From: an uncultured Maribacter sp.
Lineage (GTDB): Bacteria > Bacteroidota > Bacteroidia > Flavobacteriales > Flavobacteriaceae
Direction of reading: 5' to 3'
DNA length: 64,000 nucleotides
Assembly (NCBI RefSeq): GCF_947500405.1
Contig: NZ_CANMRY010000005.1
Span: 62,001-126,000 of the forward strand
In this document: piece after piece, positions 53,766-62,531 of the stretch
Numbering within the stretch: the first letter of the stretch is position 1
Layout: every line of letters starts with the position of its first letter
Position numbers and translations under genes: made by a program
Notes under the pieces: generated by a model
Told to the model about the DNA's origin: nothing
Seen by the model: only the letters and a program-made list of their open reading frames with translations
Database searches by the model: none

Positions 53766-54560
53766 ATGAAAAGGATAAATAATAAAATTGTTTGGATTAC
53801 TGGCGCTTCTTCTGGTATCGGAGAAGCCTTAACTTATTTGTTAAACACAAAAAATTGTAAATTAATTATTTCGGCTCGTAGAGAAGAAGAATTAAACAAA
53901 GTAAAACAGCAATGCGCTACTCCAGAAAACATAAAAATAATACCGGTTGATTTAGAGGATCATGATAAAATGAACTTAATTACAGAAAAAGCAATTTCAT
54001 TATACGGAAAGGTTGATGTTTTAATTAATAATGCCGGTATTAGCCAAAGATCTTTAATTAAGGATACTAATTTTGAAGTTTATAAAAAATTAATAGATGT
54101 AAACTACCTAGGAACTATAGCTTTAACAAAAGCATTATTACCCTATTTTATAAAACAAAAAAGTGGAAACTTTACCACGATAACTAGCTTAATGGGAAAA
54201 TTTGGTTCTCCTTACCGATCTGGTTATTGTGGTGCAAAACATGCATTACATGGTTTTTTTGATGTTTTAAGAATGGAACACGAAAAAGATAATATTGATG
54301 TAACTCTTATTTGTCCAGGATTTATAAAAACTGATGTTGCCAAAAATGCATTAACAGGTAATGGAAGTAAACAAGAAAAAGAAGATGAAGCAACCAAAAA
54401 TGGTATAGAACCAAAGGTTTTAGCAAAAAAAATTATTGCAGCAATTGAGCACAGTAAATTTGAAGTATATATTGGAAAAAAAGAAATTATTGCTGTTTAT
54501 ATAAAACGATTTTTTCCGAAATTACTTCATAAAATTGTACTAAAAAGTGCGGTAAGATAA
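53766..54560 (+). CDS. short-chain dehydrogenase/reductase
   Basis: 264 residues: TGASSGIGEAL nucleotide loop (12-22), INNAGIS (about 90-96), catalytic Ser, Tyr and Lys in TSLMGKFGSPYRSGYCGAKHALHG, and LICPGFIKTDV. The hydrophobic, basic C-terminus (IAVYIKRFFPKLLHKIVLKSAVR) may associate with the membrane, as in DHRS7-like family members. The substrate is unknown. It is divergent from menC and is monocistronic. Confidence 0.88.
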   Translation: MKRINNKIVWITGASSGIGEALTYLLNTKNCKLIISARREEELNKVKQQCATPENIKIIPVDLEDHDKMNLITEKAISLYGKVDVLINNAGISQRSLIKDTNFEVYKKLIDVNYLGTIALTKALLPYFIKQKSGNFTTITSLMGKFGSPYRSGYCGAKHALHGFFDVLRMEHEKDNIDVTLICPGFIKTDVAKNALTGNGSKQEKEDEATKNGIEPKVLAKKIIAAIEHSKFEVYIGKKEIIAVYIKRFFPKLLHKIVLKSAVR

Positions 54561-54607
54561 CAAAAGTAAATTAGTTACATTTTTTTCTAAAAATAGAAAT
54601 AAAATTT

Positions 54608-54647
54608 TACGATTTAGGTAGGCATCAAACTTTATTAGTAAATCGTA
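54608..54647. repeat. inverted repeat in the convergent gap
   Basis: TACGATTTA (54608-54616) and TAAATCGTA (54639-54647) are perfect 9-base arms with a 22-base spacer, between the converging dehydrogenase and histidine kinase genes. It may act as a weak bidirectional transcript end. It is not a standard terminator. Confidence 0.4.
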
Positions 54648-54663
54648 GCCTTAAAGAATTTAA

Positions 54664-56631
54664 TTATTTAAAATTAAACCAAAAGCGTACTCCTTCAGTA
54701 GTTCTGTCTGTATTTAAGCTGGTTTGAAGCTGGTTTGCCAAGCGGTTCATTAAACGAATACCCATAGAAGCCTCGGCTCTAACCTCAGTATCTTCTGGTA
54801 ATCCTACACCATTATCAGTGTATTCAAAAAAGCCTTCTTTACCTATCATTTTTCTTAGATGAATATAAATTTTACCATCTGCATTATCATCTGGGAAAGC
54901 ATATTTAAAGGAATTAGAAACTAACTCATTTAACATTAATCCAAAAGGGATTGCTCTATCAATATCTAGCTCTACGCCTTCCGCATCAATAGTTATATTA
55001 ATATTATGACCTCCTTTTTTATAAACAGACTGTACACTATTTATTAAACTCTCTATATACCCTTGCATTTCAATAACAGAAAGGTCTTCATTTTGATACA
55101 ATTTTTGATGAATTAAAGCCATGGCCTTTACCCTACTTTTACCTTCTTCTAAGGCAGCAATTGCAGCTTTACTTCTTGTATTCTTTGTTTGAAGACTTAA
55201 TAAGCTAGAAACCATTTGCAAATTATTTTTTACCCTATGGTGTATTTCTTTTAAATGGGAATCTTTTTCTACTAATGCCTTTTCAATAATATGTTTTTGT
55301 TCTACAATTAGTCTTTGACTTTTTATAATTCTTAAATATGCATAAACCAAACCTGCAAAACCTAATAACAAAAATACTAGGGATATAAATACAATATTTA
55401 TACGCTCATCTTTTGCAATCATCTCATTTCTAGAATCTTCAAGAGCTTGCTTTTGTTGCTCCATCATCTTTTTAGAATATTCCAAATCTTGACCAACTAC
55501 CGCTGCTAATTGTTGTTTTTTTAAAGATGATTGGTTTAGACTAACCGAATCTTTTATACGTATTACTTTATTTAAATAAGCCGTTGCATTTTTATAGTCC
55601 CCTGTTTTATTATAATAAGAAGCGTAAAGTTTATATTTTTTAAGAATATTATCGGTTTTAATTGGTGTAATGGTATTACTTAAAATATCAGTAGTTTTTT
55701 CTAAATCATCCAATTGTAAATAACACTCTGCTATTTCTAAAGTATTTTCTACTGCATCTGAAGAAAATTTACCTGCATTAAATTCTTTTATTGTAGCAAC
55801 ACTTCTTTCTAAATATGGTAAAGCGTCACTATATTGTTTTAATAATACATGACATTTTCCAATATTTCCTTCTATAATTCCTTTAAGATGGTTGGCTTCA
55901 GATAATTGCTTTTCTGTTTTTATTTTAGTCACGTCGTTTAAATAAATATCTACAAAACCTTTAGCTTTTTTATACGTACTTAATGCCGTTGGGGTAGATT
56001 TATCTAAACGTAAATAATTACCAACATTATTATAAAAAACAGCCTGGCCGTAAAAATCATCTTCTGCAATAAACTTTTTTTCCTCTTTAAAATAATCATC
56101 CATTGCTTTTCTATGGAGACCTAAATTGGAATATATATCGTAGAAAGCAATGTTTTCTGTAATACCTAAATCTTTCTTTTCCTTTCTAATTTCTATTTGC
56201 TTTGCATAAAGCTCTAGTTTAGAATAGTTAGTATCTAAAAGATTTAAGACTATAAGCTTAGAGTCTGTACCTAGACTTTCTTTTTTTTCATATAATTCTT
56301 TAGCAATAGCTAAACTTTTATCATAATCTCCTAAATCGTAATGAATTTGAGACTGTACAACAGAATACTTTTGTACAGCTATAGAATCGTTCTTATGTTC
56401 TGATTCATTTAAATATAAATTTACAGAATCTAACCAATCATAAGCAGAATTCTCTATATATCTATTTGGAGTATTAAAAAAGAAGTTAAATCTCGTATTT
56501 ACATTATCTAGTAATTTAAACTCTTTAAAAACTTTAGGCTTAACGTCTAAAGAATCCTGAGCATTAATACCAGAAATAATAAAGAAGCATAATAAAGTGG
56601 CGTGTAAGAATTTTTTTAGCAGTTTTCTCAT
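54664..56631 (-). CDS. sensor histidine kinase, TPR sensor and HisKA_2 domain
   Basis: 655 residues from the ATG at 56631 (MRKLLKKFLHATLLCFF); eight upstream codons are less likely. The start is a signal/anchor ending near 24 (INAQ). A periplasmic array of TPR-like helical repeats follows (about 80-375), then a membrane helix (about 411-434), a coiled coil and the kinase region with HisKA_2 (EIHHRVKNNLQMVSSLLSLQ, phospho-histidine near H465) and HATPase (NELVSNSFKYAF, DNGVGLPE). It should phosphorylate the LytTR regulator encoded upstream. The TPR sensor suggests protein or peptide sensing. Confidence 0.86.
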   Translation of the reverse strand: MRKLLKKFLHATLLCFFIISGINAQDSLDVKPKVFKEFKLLDNVNTRFNFFFNTPNRYIENSAYDWLDSVNLYLNESEHKNDSIAVQKYSVVQSQIHYDLGDYDKSLAIAKELYEKKESLGTDSKLIVLNLLDTNYSKLELYAKQIEIRKEKKDLGITENIAFYDIYSNLGLHRKAMDDYFKEEKKFIAEDDFYGQAVFYNNVGNYLRLDKSTPTALSTYKKAKGFVDIYLNDVTKIKTEKQLSEANHLKGIIEGNIGKCHVLLKQYSDALPYLERSVATIKEFNAGKFSSDAVENTLEIAECYLQLDDLEKTTDILSNTITPIKTDNILKKYKLYASYYNKTGDYKNATAYLNKVIRIKDSVSLNQSSLKKQQLAAVVGQDLEYSKKMMEQQKQALEDSRNEMIAKDERINIVFISLVFLLLGFAGLVYAYLRIIKSQRLIVEQKHIIEKALVEKDSHLKEIHHRVKNNLQMVSSLLSLQTKNTRSKAAIAALEEGKSRVKAMALIHQKLYQNEDLSVIEMQGYIESLINSVQSVYKKGGHNINITIDAEGVELDIDRAIPFGLMLNELVSNSFKYAFPDDNADGKIYIHLRKMIGKEGFFEYTDNGVGLPEDTEVRAEASMGIRLMNRLANQLQTSLNTDRTTEGVRFWFNFK

Positions 56632-56758
56632 AGTATTATAATGCAACAAATTCAAACATAATTACTCTTCTTTTTGTATTAGTTTTAACGCAATTAGTAT
56701 TTAAAAATTATCACGCGTTAATATCATTCAAAAATATTGTATCCATAGAAAACTATAG

Positions 56759-56795
56759 AAATATTGTTGTGTAACCCTTAAATATTGTTGTGTAA
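56759..56795 (-). promoter_or_regulatory. two exact 16-base direct repeats, 21-base period: candidate LytTR operator
   Basis: AAATATTGTTGTGTAA occurs at 56759-56774 and again at 56780-56795, exactly 21 bases apart (two helical turns). LytTR regulators bind pairs of short direct repeats at this spacing. The site lies about 130-165 bases upstream of the kinase start and about 120 from the LytTR gene end, so it may be an operator for that pair. The core only partly matches the common LytTR consensus. Confidence 0.5.
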
Positions 56796-56817
56796 TTGAG
56801 TTTAATTAAAAACCCGT

Positions 56818-56850
56818 GTATTTCATCGATAAAATACGTATTTCATGGAT
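56818..56850. repeat. second direct repeat pair, 20-base period
   Basis: GTATTTCATCGAT (56818-56830) and GTATTTCATGGAT (56838-56850), 12 of 13 bases alike and 20 bases apart, lie between the LytTR-type repeats and the terminator. This could be a site for a second regulator or part of the same regulatory region. Confidence 0.4.
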
Positions 56851-56871
56851 GTTTTAGATGGTCTTAAAACT

Positions 56872-56899
56872 AAAAAAACGCCATAAAAGGCGTTTTTTT
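56872..56899. terminator. rho-independent terminator of the LytTR regulator gene
   Basis: AAAAAAACGCC (56872-56882), a six-base loop and GGCGTTTTTTT (56889-56899) form a perfect 11-base hairpin just downstream of the LytTR gene on the minus strand. Confidence 0.87.
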
Positions 56900-56916
56900 A
56901 AAACTGAAATATTTTT

Positions 56917-57669
56917 TTAAGAGTTCATTGCTGAAATAATAAACTCTTTAAAATCTTTTGATATTGGAATTAAATTATTGTTAATCATAATGTCTTTAGA
57001 GTTAATAGCATCTATATGATCCACATTAACTATGTATGATTTATGCGCTCTATAGAATTTGTTTTTTGGTAATTTCTCTAAATAGTCTTTTAAAGGAGAT
57101 CTAACTAAAAACTTTTTATCTACAGTATTTACCTCCAAGTAAACATTGTCTGCTTTTATAAATTGAATATCTCCAAACTGAATTCTGTAATAAAGATGTT
57201 GTTTTTTAACAAAAATTGAATCTTTAAGAATAGAGTTAGACATTGGAGCATCTTCTGAAGATGCTACATTACCATTTTTTTCTGCAGCACCATAAGTAAA
57301 ATTAGAAAGTGCTATTTCTATAGAAGTGTAAAGGTCTTGCTGCTCAAACGGTTTCACCAAATAACCATTAGGTTTCACTGTTTTTGCATTTTCAACAGTT
57401 GCTCTATCTGAGTTAGATGTTACGAAAATAAAAGGAATATCATAATTATCGCGAATATGCTTACCTAAATCAATTCCAGTTTTATCAGATGCTAATATAA
57501 TATCAATTAAGACTAGGTCTACTTGCTGAGTTTTTAAGACTTCAACAGCCTGTTCATATACTATAACATTGTCTACAATCTCGTAACCAATTTCTTCTAA
57601 CATAGATTGCATATCATCCGCAATTATGACATTGTCCTCTACGATAAGTATTTTAATTGGTTGTTCCAA
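56917..57669 (-). CDS. LytTR-family response regulator
   Basis: 250 residues: receiver domain (acidic EDN at 11-13, D56 in LVLIDIILASD, K107 in LVKPFEQQ) and a C-terminal LytTR DNA-binding domain (about 145-245, with IQFIKADNVYLEVNT, KNKFYRAHKSYIVNVDHIDAI). It binds DNA as direct repeats. The kinase gene is next on the same strand, separated by a terminator and the repeat region, so they are probably partners transcribed separately. Confidence 0.9.
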   Translation of the reverse strand: MEQPIKILIVEDNVIIADDMQSMLEEIGYEIVDNVIVYEQAVEVLKTQQVDLVLIDIILASDKTGIDLGKHIRDNYDIPFIFVTSNSDRATVENAKTVKPNGYLVKPFEQQDLYTSIEIALSNFTYGAAEKNGNVASSEDAPMSNSILKDSIFVKKQHLYYRIQFGDIQFIKADNVYLEVNTVDKKFLVRSPLKDYLEKLPKNKFYRAHKSYIVNVDHIDAINSKDIMINNNLIPISKDFKEFIISAMNS

Positions 57670-57701
57670 GGTTATTTAGTTTAAATGGTTTAATCTCAAA
57701 A

Positions 57702-58610
57702 TTACAAAAAATAATTGTAACAAAAATATATGAGTAGTGACATAAAAAAAGTTGTTAATGCTAATTTTTTAAGTTCTGGATCTAATTTAATGGGTTCCAA
57801 AGTAGTAACAACTCTTTTAGCATGTAAGGATAAAGGAAATATAACTATTAGTGGTAGTAAAGTAAACCCGTTTTGATATATTTTAATAGTAAATACCAGT
57901 AAAGATAAAACTGCTATTGTCAATAAAATATAATGGTAAATTTTTCCATTCTCATATCCCATTTTTACTACTAAAGTATTTTTTAAAGCTTTTTTATCAG
58001 AGTTATAATCTCTTAAATTATTTAAATTTAAAACCCCAGTACTTAAAGCCCCAACAGAAATAGCAGGTAATACTGATAAAAAAGTAATGTATTTAGTATA
58101 TAAAAAAAGTGTTCCTAAAACACTTAGAAGTCCAAAAAAAAGAAAGACAAAAACATCTCCTAAACCTCTATAACCATAAGCAGATTTGCCTACAGTATAT
58201 TTTATAGCTGCCCAGATGCTAAAAGCTCCTAAGATTAAAAAAAGTATTATATACTTCCAGTTTTCTACTCCAAAACTATAGAAGACTAATACAAGAACTA
58301 AGACTATATTAATACCAATAGAAAGAAGTATTCCTTTTTTTAATTGAGTTCTAGATAATAATCCGCTTTGTAGTACTCTTTTGGGGCCTATGCGGTCTTC
58401 ATTATCTGTTCCTTTAACTCCGTCTCCATAATCATTAGCAAAATTAGAAGTTATTTGAAAACCTATGGTAGTACATAATGCTAGAGCTAAAATAATATTG
58501 TCTGTAAAACCATACATATTAGCAATTGCTGTACCCACTAAAATACCTGAAATAGATAATGGTAGCGTTCTTAATCTGGCTGCATTTAACCAGATGTTTA
58601 CTTTATTCAA
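57702..58610 (-). CDS. menA: 1,4-dihydroxy-2-naphthoate polyprenyltransferase
   Basis: UbiA-superfamily enzyme that prenylates dihydroxynaphthoate to demethylmenaquinone in the membrane. 302 residues with eight or nine membrane helices and the two aspartate-rich Mg motifs: NFANDYGDGVKGTDN (about 57-71) and NLRDYNSDKKALKNT (about 197-211). It follows the SPOR-like gene by 2 bases and belongs to the men group. Confidence 0.93.
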   Translation of the reverse strand: MNKVNIWLNAARLRTLPLSISGILVGTAIANMYGFTDNIILALALCTTIGFQITSNFANDYGDGVKGTDNEDRIGPKRVLQSGLLSRTQLKKGILLSIGINIVLVLVLVFYSFGVENWKYIILFLILGAFSIWAAIKYTVGKSAYGYRGLGDVFVFLFFGLLSVLGTLFLYTKYITFLSVLPAISVGALSTGVLNLNNLRDYNSDKKALKNTLVVKMGYENGKIYHYILLTIAVLSLLVFTIKIYQNGFTLLPLIVIFPLSLHAKRVVTTLEPIKLDPELKKLALTTFFMSLLIYFCYNYFL

Positions 58611-58612
58611 AA

Positions 58613-59221
58613 TTAATAAGGATCTTCTATTTGAATACGTTTCCCATCTTTATAGGAAGCAACAAAAGCATCTTGAAAACCAAGGTCTACCAACTGTTTT
58701 CTAAATTTTTGAGCTTCATTAAGAGTTTGAAAATTTCCTAAAGAATAGGAATAAAAAGGGTTTGTTTTTACAAATAGTGTATTTGTTAAAGCTTCTGAAG
58801 CTAGAGTAACATTATTCTCTACAAAAGATTTAACCTGTACAGAATAAATTTTTTCTTTCTCTATAAACTCTTTAGCTAAATAAAACTCTTTAACCAGACT
58901 TAGCTCTTCATTCTGAATTTTAAGATTGTCTATTCTACTTTTAATAGCATCCAAACTATCTATAGAAACCAATAAGTTATTAGTATTATTTTGTTTTTTA
59001 AAAGTGTTAGAACTACTAAGACCAGCAGTAAATGAGGTTATAACTAATGTACCAACTAAAAATAAAGCAGTTACACCAGCAAGTACATTACGCTGAATAT
59101 TACTTTTTTTTATTTCTTTGTTTTTAATTTTTATTTGATCCAATAAACGCTCATTAATTATCTGAGCTTTATCAATATCTTTATGCAATTCTAATAAATC
59201 GCTTTCTTCTATAAATGGCAT
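58613..59221 (-). CDS. membrane protein with C-terminal SPOR-like domain
   Basis: 202 residues: a cytoplasmic N-terminus (about 1-43, LLELHKDIDKAQIINERLLDQIKIKNKEIKKSN), one membrane helix (about 47-68), then a periplasmic coiled-coil linker and a C-terminal SPOR-like part (YSYSLGNFQTLNEAQKFRKQLVDLGFQDAFVASYKDGKRI). SPOR domains bind denuded peptidoglycan. Here the domain is diverged, so the call is moderate. It precedes menA by 2 bases. Confidence 0.65.
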   Translation of the reverse strand: MPFIEESDLLELHKDIDKAQIINERLLDQIKIKNKEIKKSNIQRNVLAGVTALFLVGTLVITSFTAGLSSSNTFKKQNNTNNLLVSIDSLDAIKSRIDNLKIQNEELSLVKEFYLAKEFIEKEKIYSVQVKSFVENNVTLASEALTNTLFVKTNPFYSYSLGNFQTLNEAQKFRKQLVDLGFQDAFVASYKDGKRIQIEDPY

Positions 59222-59381
59222 GCAGTATTAGTTTTGGGGCTAATTTAACACGCTAAAGTTAATTAAAATAGCCGAATGTCTACTCTTTTTTTAAAAGAAA
59301 AATTAAATTTTATATTCTTAATATAAATAAATATAGTGAATTTTGTAAACAACTAAAAATCAAATAATTATACAAAGAGTC

Positions 59382-60221
59382 TTAATTTGATTTTATACTA
59401 TGAATACCGTCTGTCTTAATCTCTATTTTTCTTTCTTTATATAAACTTCCTATTCCTTTTTTAAAAGTCTTTTTACTCATCTGAAAAGTTGTTGTAATTT
59501 CTTCTGGAGACGACTTATCATTAAAAGGTAAAAAACCGTTTTCTTTAGTTAGCATTTCAAAAATCTTATTCGCAGCAGGTTCTAAAACCCTAGTTCCTAA
59601 TGGTTGTAAAGAAATATCTAACTTATTATCTTTTCTAATTGTTTTTATACAAGCAGGCATTGTATCTCCTATTGCAATTTTTTTAAACACCTCATTAGAA
59701 TATACTAATCCTTTGTGTTTATTGTTTACGATAACTTCCCAACCTAAATTGGTTTGTCTTGTTACAATAATTTCTATTTGATCCCAAACCTTTAACTCTA
59801 TATTATCGTTACTTAAAAAGCGATCTAATTTATTAGACGCAACTAAACGGTTAGAGCGTTCATCTAAATAGCAATAAACAACATACCATTGTCCTTCTTG
59901 CATTTTTACTCTTTGCTCTCTAAAAGGAACTAACAAATGCTTTTCTAAACCCCATTGCATAAATGCACCAAATTCATTTACCTCTACTACTTCTAATAGC
60001 TGAAATTCGTTCGCCATTATATAAGGTTCTAAAGTAGTCGCAATTGGCCTTTCTTCATAATCTAAATAGCAAAAAACAGATATTTTACTTCCAATTTCAT
60101 AAGATTCTGGCACATACTTATTTGGTAAAAGAATATCATTACCTTCATTATCTCCTAAGAACAGCCCTACACTTGTTGTTCGTAATATTTCTAAACTATT
60201 TAACTTCCCTAATTCTATCAT
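59382..60221 (-). CDS. CvfB-like S1 RNA-binding protein
   Basis: 279 residues resembling CvfB/YitL: an S1-like start (LEILRTTSVGLFLGDNEGNDILLPNKYVPESYEIGS), a second (VVEVNEFGAFMQWGLEKHLLVPFREQRVKMQEGQ) and a third S1-like part, then a C-terminal winged-helix (NDKSSPEEITTTFQMSKKTFKKGIGSLYKERKI). The protein binds RNA and is thought to affect gene expression in other bacteria. Its own targets are unknown. Confidence 0.86.
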   Translation of the reverse strand: MIELGKLNSLEILRTTSVGLFLGDNEGNDILLPNKYVPESYEIGSKISVFCYLDYEERPIATTLEPYIMANEFQLLEVVEVNEFGAFMQWGLEKHLLVPFREQRVKMQEGQWYVVYCYLDERSNRLVASNKLDRFLSNDNIELKVWDQIEIIVTRQTNLGWEVIVNNKHKGLVYSNEVFKKIAIGDTMPACIKTIRKDNKLDISLQPLGTRVLEPAANKIFEMLTKENGFLPFNDKSSPEEITTTFQMSKKTFKKGIGSLYKERKIEIKTDGIHSIKSN

Positions 60222-60310
60222 GCTACAAAATTACATTTTAAAAAAGAATTATATGTCTTGTTATTAAAATATATAAAACAGTAAATACGACATTAAAATT
60301 AGTACAAACA

Positions 60311-60336
60311 AAAAAACCGCTCTTTAGGAGCGGTTT
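60311..60336 (-). terminator. rho-independent terminator of the DUF2853 gene
   Basis: AAACCGCTC (60314-60322) and GAGCGGTTT (60328-60336) form a perfect hairpin, with a T run on the minus strand after it. It lies between the DUF2853 gene and the CvfB-like gene, so the latter should have its own promoter. Confidence 0.82.
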
Positions 60337-60359
60337 CATATTTTTTATTGAAATTATGT

Positions 60360-60698
60360 CTAGTAAACAGACTGCTTTCCAAAATGCTTACAAAGCATAT
60401 AATAAACAACAGCTCTATGCTTATTTCTATTAGAAGAACCATATTTATTCATTACAGTTTTAATACCTTCATCTAATTTAGCAGAATCTTCCATACCTAA
60501 TTTTTTGATTAAGTAGTTGTTCTTTACAGTTGCTAATTCTTTCTCATCTCCACCAGATACTTTAGAAGCATCAATGTTGTAGATAGAAGGTCCTAATCCT
60601 ATAGTAACTTTTGTTAATAAATCCATATCAGCATTTTCTCCAAACTTGTCTTTAATGTCTGCAGCATACTTTGCAATTAGATCGTCTCTTTTACTCAT
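60360..60698 (-). CDS. DUF2853 family protein
   Basis: 112 residues, all helical and charged: MSKRDDLIAKYAADIKDKFGENADMDLLTKVTIGLGPSIYN at the start, then KVSGGDEKELATVKNNYLIKKLG and NRNKHRAVVYYMLCKHF. It matches DUF2853, a short cytoplasmic family of unknown function. It has its own terminator and sits between menD and the CvfB-like gene. Confidence 0.88.
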   Translation of the reverse strand: MSKRDDLIAKYAADIKDKFGENADMDLLTKVTIGLGPSIYNIDASKVSGGDEKELATVKNNYLIKKLGMEDSAKLDEGIKTVMNKYGSSNRNKHRAVVYYMLCKHFGKQSVY

Positions 60699-60737
60699 AA
60701 TGTTTAGAATTGTTATTAATTAATGGTTAATAAAAGT

Positions 60738-62480
60738 CTAAGATATGAAATCAAAATAATCAATCAAAATTTTATCATTTATTAATCTAGGGGTTTTTAT
60801 TTCTAAAACTGTAGGTTTCTCAGCTGTTTTATACATTTTTCTTAATTGTTCTTCTAATGAATATTCATCTTCTGCATGCAAGTATTCTAAATTATATAGC
60901 TTACATATTTCTTTTGCAGATAAATTATTTTTAGTTTCAAAAAAAGTGTTAAACGTTTTAGATTCTTCTTTTCCTGGTAAAATTCTAAAAATTCCTCCGC
61001 CTTCATTATTTACAACAATAATTTTAAAATCTTTTTTTAAATAATTATTCCATAAACCATTACTATCGTAAAAAAAACTTAAGTCCCCTGTAATCAATAA
61101 AGTAGGTGTTGTATTATAGATAGATGCACCAACAGCCGTAGATACGCTACCGTCTATTCCACTGGTTCCTCTGTTACAAAAAACAGGAACAGTTTTATTA
61201 TTATCAAAGAGTTGCGTGTAGCGAACCGTAGAACTATTTGCTAGTTGTAATTGATATTCATTAGGTATGCTTTTTAAAATACTATCAAAAACTTTAAAAT
61301 CTGAGAACGGAATTTTTTCTATGTATTCTTCTCTTTTGAGTTGATATTGATTCCTTTTTTTATTCCAAAAATTAAAATAATTACTTTTTTCTTTTTTTGA
61401 TGTTACTATAGATTTTAAGAAAATAGAGGGTTTTTCCTTTACATGATGACTTAAACTAAAGTAAGTATCTAAGGCTTTTAGTTTATCTATATGCCAATGT
61501 TCTACTGGTTTATAACCTCTTAAAAAGGCTTTTATTTTTTTTGAAACTACTAATCCTCCAAATGTGATTAAAATTTCTGGCTTTAAATTCTTAAATAATT
61601 CTTCTTTATTATTTGCTTTTTCTATGGGTGCAAGAATACTATCTATACTTGGAAAAAAATTGGGATGGTGTAAATTAGAAGTAGTTTCTGTAAAAACTAT
61701 AATTCGTGAATCTCTTCCTAACACATCTAACAACTCTTGGTCTATGGCATTAGGTTCATTAACTCCTACAAGTACCATTATGCGTTCTGCACTACTCCAT
61801 TTTTCTTTAAAATCTTTAATTTTATAATTAAGATTTGAATTAGAATCTTCTTCAAAAAGAATATTTGGAACAACAGATACAGTACTAACCTTATCATATA
61901 AAGGCTCTTCAAAAGGTACATTAACATGTACTGGTAGCTTTAAATTTATAGCTATATTCAAAGCTGTATTTAATTCTGAATCGTTATAAGCTTGTATGGT
62001 ATCTTGGGCATTTTTAGAATCTCCATTATGTAATATATGCGAATTATAAATTCCACTAGCATGGTTTGCATCTTGTTTTAAATTTGCAGAATAGCCAATA
62101 TGGTTACTAAAAACATTTTCTTGCCTTATGGTTTGCCCATCACCAATATCTATTTTATAAGAAGGTCTATCTGCAGAAATTACAACTAGAGGAATACCAC
62201 TATAATATGCTTCAGCAATTGCAGGATAGTAATTTAATAATGCACTTCCTGAGGTACAAACAACAACAACAGGTTCTTTTAATTGCTGCGCCATACCAAG
62301 TGCAAAAAAAGCAGCAGAACGCTCATCTACAATACTATAGCAGCTAAAAAAAACATTTTCTGTAAATGAAATTGTTAAGGGAGCATTTCTAGAACCAGGA
62401 GATATAACTATATTTTTTATTCCCTTTGCTTTACAATGTAAAATTAAAGTTTGTGCAGATGCAATTGTAGAGTATTTCAT
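60738..62480 (-). CDS. menD: 2-succinyl-5-enolpyruvyl-6-hydroxy-3-cyclohexene-1-carboxylate synthase
   Basis: Thiamine diphosphate enzyme that combines isochorismate and 2-oxoglutarate. 580 residues from the ATG at 62480 (MKYSTIASAQTLILHC); three upstream codons are possible. Motifs: SPGSRNAPLTISF (N-terminal domain), STAVGASIYNTTPTLLITGDLSFFYDSNGLW (thiamine site, GDLSF with a metal ligand) and NNEGGGIFRILPG. It precedes DUF2853 and follows menF by 51 bases. Confidence 0.94.
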   Translation of the reverse strand: MKYSTIASAQTLILHCKAKGIKNIVISPGSRNAPLTISFTENVFFSCYSIVDERSAAFFALGMAQQLKEPVVVVCTSGSALLNYYPAIAEAYYSGIPLVVISADRPSYKIDIGDGQTIRQENVFSNHIGYSANLKQDANHASGIYNSHILHNGDSKNAQDTIQAYNDSELNTALNIAINLKLPVHVNVPFEEPLYDKVSTVSVVPNILFEEDSNSNLNYKIKDFKEKWSSAERIMVLVGVNEPNAIDQELLDVLGRDSRIIVFTETTSNLHHPNFFPSIDSILAPIEKANNKEELFKNLKPEILITFGGLVVSKKIKAFLRGYKPVEHWHIDKLKALDTYFSLSHHVKEKPSIFLKSIVTSKKEKSNYFNFWNKKRNQYQLKREEYIEKIPFSDFKVFDSILKSIPNEYQLQLANSSTVRYTQLFDNNKTVPVFCNRGTSGIDGSVSTAVGASIYNTTPTLLITGDLSFFYDSNGLWNNYLKKDFKIIVVNNEGGGIFRILPGKEESKTFNTFFETKNNLSAKEICKLYNLEYLHAEDEYSLEEQLRKMYKTAEKPTVLEIKTPRLINDKILIDYFDFIS

Positions 62481-62531
62481 GTAAAACAAAAATACAACGA
62501 TGTACTAACTAAACCCAATTCTACAATAAGA

